Shown here piece after piece: positions 56,359-64,000 of a stretch of DNA of 64,000 nt (positions within the stretch are counted from its first letter, which is position 1; every line of letters begins with the position of its first letter). The DNA is taken from assembly GCA_029844215.1 (NCBI GenBank), contig CM056726.1, positions 36,759,001 through 36,823,000 on the forward strand, given 5' to 3'. The position numbers and the translations under genes are program-made. The notes beneath the pieces were generated by a model. The model saw only the letters and a list, made by a program, of their open reading frames with translations. It did no database searches and was not told the DNA's origin. Source of the DNA: Przewalskia tangutica (lineage: Eukaryota; Streptophyta; Magnoliopsida; Solanales; Solanaceae).

Positions 56359-56751
56359 CCATCAATGAGAAAACGGAACAGAATATTGTGAGTTAACAAA
56401 TTGTATTCTCATATATTTGCGTACTTTTGATAATTTAGTAAGACAATGACTTAACATTCTATAAATAGGCAAAGATAGATGATGTGGAGTCCACCAAACA
56501 CGGAGAAGGTAGCAACTCTATAGATCTAGTTCTTTACTATGAAGTTCTTCAAGGTCCCAAAAGCAAAAATCGCTTAGGATACTCAGCTTTCATATTCTGC
56601 AAGAATTCCTCCGGAATTATGAAACCTAATTTTTTCTCTTTTGTGATTATAGCACAACTTCAAGAAGCTAATCCTGGAATAAATCATGTCATTCCTGCTT
56701 TTGTGAGTCCATCAATTCCAAATGATTCGTCTAGTGCACCGCATGTCTAGT
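56359..56751 (+). pseudogene. CACTA second ORF relic, third piece
   Basis: After element B, an open frame from about 56484 reads DLVLYYEVLQGPKSKNRLGY, matching the VLGP...GRVRG-type block of CACTA second ORFs. Later it reads QLQEANPGINHVIPAF and ends at a stop at 56749-56751. A fragment INEKTEQNIV near 56370-56400 may be the preceding exon. The copia LTR follows closely, so the CACTA right end is not reached. Confidence 0.55.
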
Positions 56752-58023
56752 GATAGACACATGAATACTTTTGAAAAGTATTGGTATACCCTGCTAATAA
56801 ACTATTTGTTATACATGTCTAGAGTGTTATCAGCGTGTGAGAGATAAAGGTCTTTTGACTTGAGGTCAATACACATCCGATTTACAAAGTAATGTACTTT
56901 GGCTCTGTCCTAAGCTTAAATTCCTTATAGGATAAGATACAACTTGTGTTGGGTGCATTACGATGTAAACTAAGGTGGTAGTTGAGCCAAGAATAGGATT
57001 CATTCCTCGATTGGATATTGGATATTCGAGAGAACACTCAACTTCTCAGTGATATTAGGTCGATCAAGTCATTGGCCAATGCAAAAGACATATTTTGAAT
57101 ATGGTTTAGTTGTCGTCTAATATAGATGAGATAAAGTGATCAAGCCATTTGGATAGACACATGGAAAATTATAAGCTTGATCGAGTGTGTCGCGAATGAA
57201 AGGAATTTATCATCTCACATAAAGGTTATGTTTGCTGGATTCATGTAAACGTACTTCACATATTGAGTTCGTCATACTACGCAGTCTAGGAGTTCCGTAT
57301 GTACCTTAAGTGGATTAGTGTTGATATGTGATGGCCTATAGGGACACACTATGTCGATTGTCTTTTCGATCTAAGGGTGTATTGAGAAAGTATTAAATAT
57401 TCGATTTGGAATCGAGATATTTAAATTGATAATAACTATGGGATAATTACCATTTGATGGAAATTATTTAAATAAGTCAAAATTGGATTTTTGATTTAAT
57501 TAAACGTGCTGAATATATGTTGACGAAATGAGACGTAAGGAGCCGCGACGCCTACCAGGCTGAGCCGCGACTCCGACCGGGAAGTGGGCCCAGTCAGACT
57601 GGTCCACTATACCTCAGTTTTTAGGTCAGGCTTGGAGCCCAACCATAATCCATTTTGTGACCTAAAATCAACTATAAATAAAGCACTAAACCTTATTATC
57701 AACACACTAATTGAAAACTATTTATAGACTCAGAGTTTAGAAAAGAAACTCTTTCAAACACCTCTGCCAAGATTTCCTGGCTTTCTTGACAGAGGAATAC
57801 ACTACAACAAGACGCTTGCAAATAGAAGGGACACCACGTGTAATCTCTAAGTAAAGACTCCAGATTATATAACCTGTAATTTTTATTGTTTAAAGTCATT
57901 ACAGGTTAGATTGTCATATAACCATACCAGAATATATTGTTGGGGTAAGTAAACAAAATTTTAAACTTCCGTTGTGTCATACTTATATATTTTGAACCCA
58001 ACAAAACCCAATAAAATCCAACA
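56752..58023 (+). repeat. 5' LTR of the second copia element
   Basis: The end is secure: AAAATCCAACA at 58023, followed by the primer site. The start lies between the CACTA stop at 56751 and about 56830; TGATAGACAC at 56752 and TGTTATACATG near 56806 are candidates. TATAAATA lies at 57673-57680, with a GC-rich patch upstream at about 57540-57595. Confidence 0.65.
57673..57680 (+). promoter_or_regulatory. TATA box of the copia 5' LTR
   Basis: TATAAATA in ACTATAAATAAAGC, about 350 bp before the LTR end, a normal place for U3/R. Confidence 0.55.
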
Positions 58024-58024
58024 A

Positions 58025-58037
58025 TGGTATTAGAGCT
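58025..58037 (+). promoter_or_regulatory. Primer binding site of the second copia element
   Basis: TGGTATTAGAGCT directly follows the LTR; it is the initiator-Met-type site with one C to T change. Confidence 0.82.
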
Positions 58038-59897
<1,860 letters not shown>

Positions 59898-60680
59898 TCG
59901 AATTTGTCGCTGAAAATGTTGGTCGAAACAAACAAGTTGACTGGAGCCAATTACCCTTACTGGTTAAGAAATTTATGATTGGTGTTAAGATTAGAAAGAA
60001 TTAAGTATGTGTTAGACACAGTGTTCCCCACAGTCCATGCTAAAGATTCTGCTGAGTATGCCCTTTTTGATAATGTGGCTTATCAGAAACATCTCGACGA
60101 TGCTACCTCGGCACAATGTGTAATATTGTCCTCTATGACTATGGAGTTACATAGGCAACATGAAAATATGGCCCCCAACGAAATGCTAGAACACTTGAAG
60201 AGTCTCTATGACTCACAGTCTCAACAATAGAGTATGAACTGTTCAGAGACATTTTCAAGTGTAAGCTGAACGAAGGAGGTCAAGTATCAGCGCATGTTCT
60301 AAAGATGATTGGGTTGATAGAAATATTTACTTCGATTGGAACGAAGCTACTTATAAATGTCTATGTCAACTTGATCTTGAATTCACTTCCTGGTTCATTT
60401 GAGAATTTCATTATGAACTTCAATATGAATGGGACCAAGGCGAGTCTTCCAGATCTTCACAACATGTTGAAGACCTTTGAATCATCTACGTCTAAAGGTA
60501 AAGATGTGCTCATGGTGGGATCATCTAGCAAGTTCAAACTCAAGGATAAGAACATGCAGAAGAAGAAGGGTAAGACAGTTGCTTCACCCATATTTTTGAA
60601 ACCTAGATGAGGTATTCAGAAGAAGGAAAAGGTGGATGTGGATGTGTTTCTCAACTGCAAGAAGATGGGGCACTGGAAAA
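59898..60680 (+). pseudogene. Second copia element: gag relic
   Basis: From the ATG at 59898 a frame reads MSNLSLKMLVETNKLTGANY then PYWLRNL and a stop. The next open piece (59979-60230) includes RIKYVLDTVFPTVHAKDSAE and HENMAPNEMLEHLKSLYDSQ, and 60305-60610 includes NSLPGSFENFIMNFNMN. These match the copia gag domain (UBN2-like). At about 60655-60690 CKKMGHWKKVC is a CCHC zinc knuckle without its first cysteine. Gag would coat the element RNA. A few stops and shifts break it, but less decay is visible than in the first copia element. Confidence 0.83.
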
Positions 60681-60759
60681 AGGTCTGCACAGCTCTAGGA
60701 GGAGGCAAAAACACTAGGTGCTCCTGGCTCTGCTGGACAAGGTATGTTTGTCGTTGAAA

Positions 60760-61651
60760 TAAATATGTCTATACGTAACTCTCATTACTGGGTATTAGAT
60801 ACCGCTTGTGGCTCACACATTTGTAATAATGTGCAGGGTCTGACTGACAGCAGAAAGGTTGGACCATAAGAGGTAGACCTGCGCGTTAGAAATTTAGAAC
60901 GAGTGGATGTTGAACCCATGGGAACTTATAGACTAGATTTACCTTTGGCTTTTGTTTAGAACTAAATAATTGTTATTTTGTTACCTCGTTGACGAGAAAT
61001 ATTATTTCTCTATCCCAGTGTTAGATATTGAGAGGTTTTCCTCATTTATTGCCAATGGCAGTTATGTGTTGTCTTTTAATAATTTTGTTTGTGAAAATAC
61101 TCTGCTTATGGATGGTTTGTATATTCTAAACTGTAGTCGCGAAATTTTCAATGTGCAAAATAAACGAGCTAAGATAAGTAATCTAACAAATCTCACCTAC
61201 TTATGGTATTGTAGACTTGGTCATATCAATGAATCAAAGATAGCAAGATTAAGGAAGTTAGACTACCTGAAACCATTTACCTTAGGTCCTATGATAACTG
61301 TGAATCTTGCTTGAGAGGAAAGATAACCAACAAGTCACTTTCTGGGAAAGGTGTGGCAGCCAAAGATGTGCTTGAGTTGGTCCATACTAATGTATGTGGG
61401 GTATTTTCAACTCAAGCTAAGAGAGGCTTCCCTCACTTCATCACTTTTACAGACGATTTCACAAGGTTTGGGCATGTGTATCTTATGAAACACAAGTCCG
61501 AAGCCTTTGAGAAATTCAAGGAGTACAAGTCAGAAGTAGAGAATCAACTTGAAATAAGTATCAATACCCTTCGATCAGATCGAGGAGGTGAAACTTAAGT
61601 AAAGAATTTTTGGATTACTTGAAGCTTCATGGAGTCCAATCACAATGTACA
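60760..61651 (+). pseudogene. Second copia element: protease, GAG-pre-integrase and integrase relic, cut
   Basis: Near 60778-60840 a frame reads HYWVLDTACGSHICNNVQGL, the copia protease site with DTA in place of DTG/DSG. At about 61200-61330 LWYCRLGHINESKIARLRKL is the GAG-pre-integrase motif. 61311-61598 contains VHTNVCGVFSTQAKRGFPHF and ITFTDDFTRFGHVYLMKHKS, and near its end TLRSDRGGE, two parts of the integrase core with catalytic aspartates. The frame stops soon after, and at 61652 the Tekay-type LTR interrupts it. Confidence 0.85.
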
Positions 61652-62966
61652 TGTCACGACCCAAGTCGACGGGCCGTGACTGGTGCCCTAGCTGGGCACC
61701 CTTATACTAACCTGTCACATATAATCAGACTGATACCATGTAAAAGAATGCTGATAACGCAACATATCAGGGTGAACCTGTCACCTTAGGAGTCACAACT
61801 AATCAATAATAACAAAATAGACAAGTCGACAAGGCTGCCACTATATACGGGAATATCCAAAGCGAACTACAACTGTACAGCTGACCAAAACACGTCTACA
61901 TCCCACACATGTTCAACCCACACATGACTACAGACCTCTAAGAATATAACAGTGAAATATGACAGGACAGGCCCCGCCGTACCCCTGAATATGCATAAGT
62001 CTATAGCAAGGATCTATACCAAAATGACTAAGCTCCGGAACAATGGAGCTCTCCTGATAGCTGAGCAGGAATCCTAGACTCGTGGATCACCAAAATGAGT
62101 GTCTGTACTTGCGGACATGAAACACAGCCCCCCGAAGAAAGGGGGTCAGTACGAAAAATGTGCCGAGTATGTAAAACATAAAGTACAATAAAGAAGATCA
62201 TAAATGGCCAAAAGATAACATGAGACAAGTACAATAATCAAAGATACCAATGCAACTGTGCCTTATGAAATGGGAGTCATACATGTCCATATAATATACC
62301 ATATCTGTGGATACTTGTCCACATATATCGTACCCAGCCCATTCTGGGACTCGGTGAATGAAGTCATATACGTGGATGTCTGTCCACATATATATCCGTG
62401 GATACTTGTCCACTGCGCATATACCGTACTTGGCCCATCGTGGGACTCAGTGAAATAATCATATATGTGGATGTCTGTCCATATATATCGTACCCGACCC
62501 ATTCTTGGACTCGGTAAGATCATCATTTATATATAAATATCGTACCCGGCCCTATAGCGAGGGACTCGGTGAAATGATATAATCACATCAAGGACGAATA
62601 CAATATCATGAGTAACCATATGCAAATTAAATCATCATTTGACTCTCAAAGGAATAAATAAAATGAACTATCACTGAAAATCAAAGGCACTATCATATCA
62701 TGTATCACTAGGAATTAGGATTCATTGGAACTATGTATGTCCGTCGTACACTCATTTATGTAAATCATGCCAAAAGATAGAAGAGATAGTTTCACATACC
62801 TTATCGTCTATACCAACTTGATAATTAGAATTCGTCTCAATTAGTACTTCAACCTATAACAATAATAATATGCCCGTCAACTCTATGATTACTAGCATAC
62901 GTTATATATCGAATTATGACTCTCTTTTTATAAATCAAATTGGGCAGCACTTCCCCTGCTTATACA
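61652..62966 (-). mobile_element. Tekay-type LTR fragment, inserted in reverse
   Basis: On the plus strand it starts TGTCACGACCC, the complement of the GGGTCGTGACA end of the other Tekay LTRs. GTACA just before it may be a target duplication. Its own start (a TGTTATACCCC type) is not reached; a Tat-type LTR cuts it at 62967. No coding sequence is seen. Confidence 0.75.
62270..62575. repeat. Tandem array with GTGGA/TCCAC hairpins
   Basis: About four units with GTGGATACTTGTCCAC or GTGGATGTCTGTCCAC (near 62296, 62371, 62398, 62467) and GGGACTCGGTGA (near 62346, 62449, 62510, 62567). The short arms can pair. Confidence 0.8.
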
Positions 62967-64000
62967 TGATGCGCGTAATATGCACACACTTTTAAACGCA
63001 AGTGCACGTTATTGTATCAAATAGTATAGTCTTAGATAAGACCGAATATCGTCCTCTAGGATTAGGGTTCAAGTACCAACTATCTATTTTCTAGTATCTA
63101 TTTGGTGAATTAATGATTGATTGTTTGGTTTATAACTAAGAATTATTAAAGATAAGTAAATATAAAGAATTACTTCAGATGTGATGAGAATAGGGCTTCT
63201 ATGTATCCTCACTATCCGCTTATGCTACTTACTAATGCATTACTTATGGTGTTCTTCTTTTGGAGAAAGCAGGTTTACGAAATCGTTTTATACTCCCGTT
63301 AGGGTTATATAAACACTCAACCCCAGTATTGTTCCTTACCTACCTTTCGGTGATAAGGGTAACTCTATAGGAGGATTAAGAACAAAAACCTAGTTGACCG
63401 TCACACACAATGCGCAAAATTAGGGTTGTTAAGCCTCTCATCAACGCTACAAAACTAATTGAGGTATTTTCATCCCAATTCAAGCATGTCTACCCAACTT
63501 ACAGCATATTCACAATCCCCCCTTTTCAGAATCTGATTAGAAATCATATTGTGATAACTAGTTGTCAATTAGTTACCAAGAATTCAACTCAATTATTGGA
63601 TAGATCTCTCAATAAGAAAAATAACCATAAGCATGCATTAATTTATAACATAAGTTTCAAGAAATTCAACATAGAAAGCCACATAAGTGAATTAGTTCTA
63701 GCCATGAATATGACAAGAACTAATTCAAAGTTCATCATGCAAAAACTGAATTAAAGAAAAGAAAAAGGAAAAGAAAGTACTAAGTTAATGGTATCCAATC
63801 TCAAGCCAAAATCTTGAGTTGTGCAGAAGGGAACCTCAAAAGCGCTAGGGTTCTCCTTATATAGGTTTAAAACGCCTCCTTCTTTTCCCTGCAGCTGGCC
63901 CAAAAATCGTCAAAAGACCTAATTTTTCAGCGTCGGCGCGCACTGCGAATAGCGCGCGGCCCGGAAGTTCTGCGATCCGTCGGGTGTTTTGGCGCGCCCC
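62967..64000 (-). mobile_element. Tat-type LTR, partial, running off the window
   Basis: It starts TGATGCGCGTAATATGC and then aligns with the LTRs at 31487 and 35294 (for example AACGCAAGTGCACG and TATATAAACACTCAACCCC), with clear divergence, so it is a related family. It ends at the window edge in a GC-rich GGCGCGC patch. The minus orientation follows from the homologous LTRs. The frame at 63410-63754 has no domain. Confidence 0.78.

Larger units (their letters stand above)
7165..56751 (+). mobile_element. CACTA (En/Spm) transposon, broken into four pieces by nested insertions
   Basis: The left end is CACTACTACATTTTTT at 7165, preceded by TTT, a candidate 3 bp target duplication. About 270 bp of subterminal repeats follow, then transposase-like sequence. 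Pieces recur in the right order at 30464-31486, 36674-36992 and 56359-56751. For the first two insertions, removing the inserted element and one copy of its duplication restores neighbouring sequence. The right terminus is outside the window, hidden behind the copia insertion. In an active element the TNP2-type transposase binds the subterminal repeats and excises the element. This copy is dead: stops, a missing transposase C-terminus and roughly 48 kb of insertions. Confidence 0.85.

Overview
The window is plant nuclear DNA, most likely eudicot intergenic heterochromatin. It is almost entirely transposable elements nested in one another. I see no intact host gene. The superfamilies are plant types: CACTA (En/Spm), Ty1/copia, Ty3/gypsy chromoviruses of the Tekay/Del kind, and Ogre/Tat-like gypsy elements. 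Every long open frame is interrupted or is a by-product of tandem repeats. I cannot name the species.

Layout. 1-3.8 kb is the 3' part of a decayed copia element (protease, integrase, reverse transcriptase, RNase H, probable LTR). 3.8-7.16 kb is AT-rich and holds three decayed copies of a minus-strand coding fragment, a short leucine-rich-repeat fragment at 4602-4766, and a GC-rich hAT-like end between two 255-263 bp direct repeats. A CACTA transposon starts at 7165 and forms the backbone of the rest. Its pieces reappear at 30464-31486, 36674-36992 and 56359-56751, each time after a large insertion.

Insertions into the CACTA element. (1) Ogre-like element A, plus strand, 8144-30458, target duplication CATAG. 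It has 2.28 kb LTRs and a tRNA-Arg-type primer site, and I recognise no gag or pol in it. It carries Tekay element 1 (8993-18620, duplication CATAC) in its left LTR and a Tekay-type solo LTR (24115-26844, duplication ATAAC) in its interior. (2) A non-autonomous Tat-type element on the minus strand, 31487-36668, duplication AATAA, with a tRNA-Asp-type primer site. (3) Ogre-like element B, minus strand, 36993-56358, with a left LTR that lacks its outer end. It retains a gag relic, and its right LTR is split by Tekay element 2 (45245-54695, duplication CTTAA). Tekay 2 has 4.1 kb LTRs around only 1.17 kb of interior. (4) A copia element from about 56752, broken at 61652 by a minus-strand Tekay-type LTR, which is broken at 62967 by a Tat-type LTR running off the window.

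The nesting gives a relative order: CACTA oldest, then the Ogre-like, Tat-type and copia insertions, then the Tekay elements and the last Tat-type LTR. The most interesting signals are structural. They include a hairpin with a GTGCAC loop just after the primer site of both Tekay elements, hairpins and tandem arrays shared by the two Ogre-like elements, a GC-rich motif recurring upstream of TATA boxes in several LTR families, and a recurrent length-changing difference between LTR pairs that may be an assembly artefact. I did not find a new defence or metabolic system.
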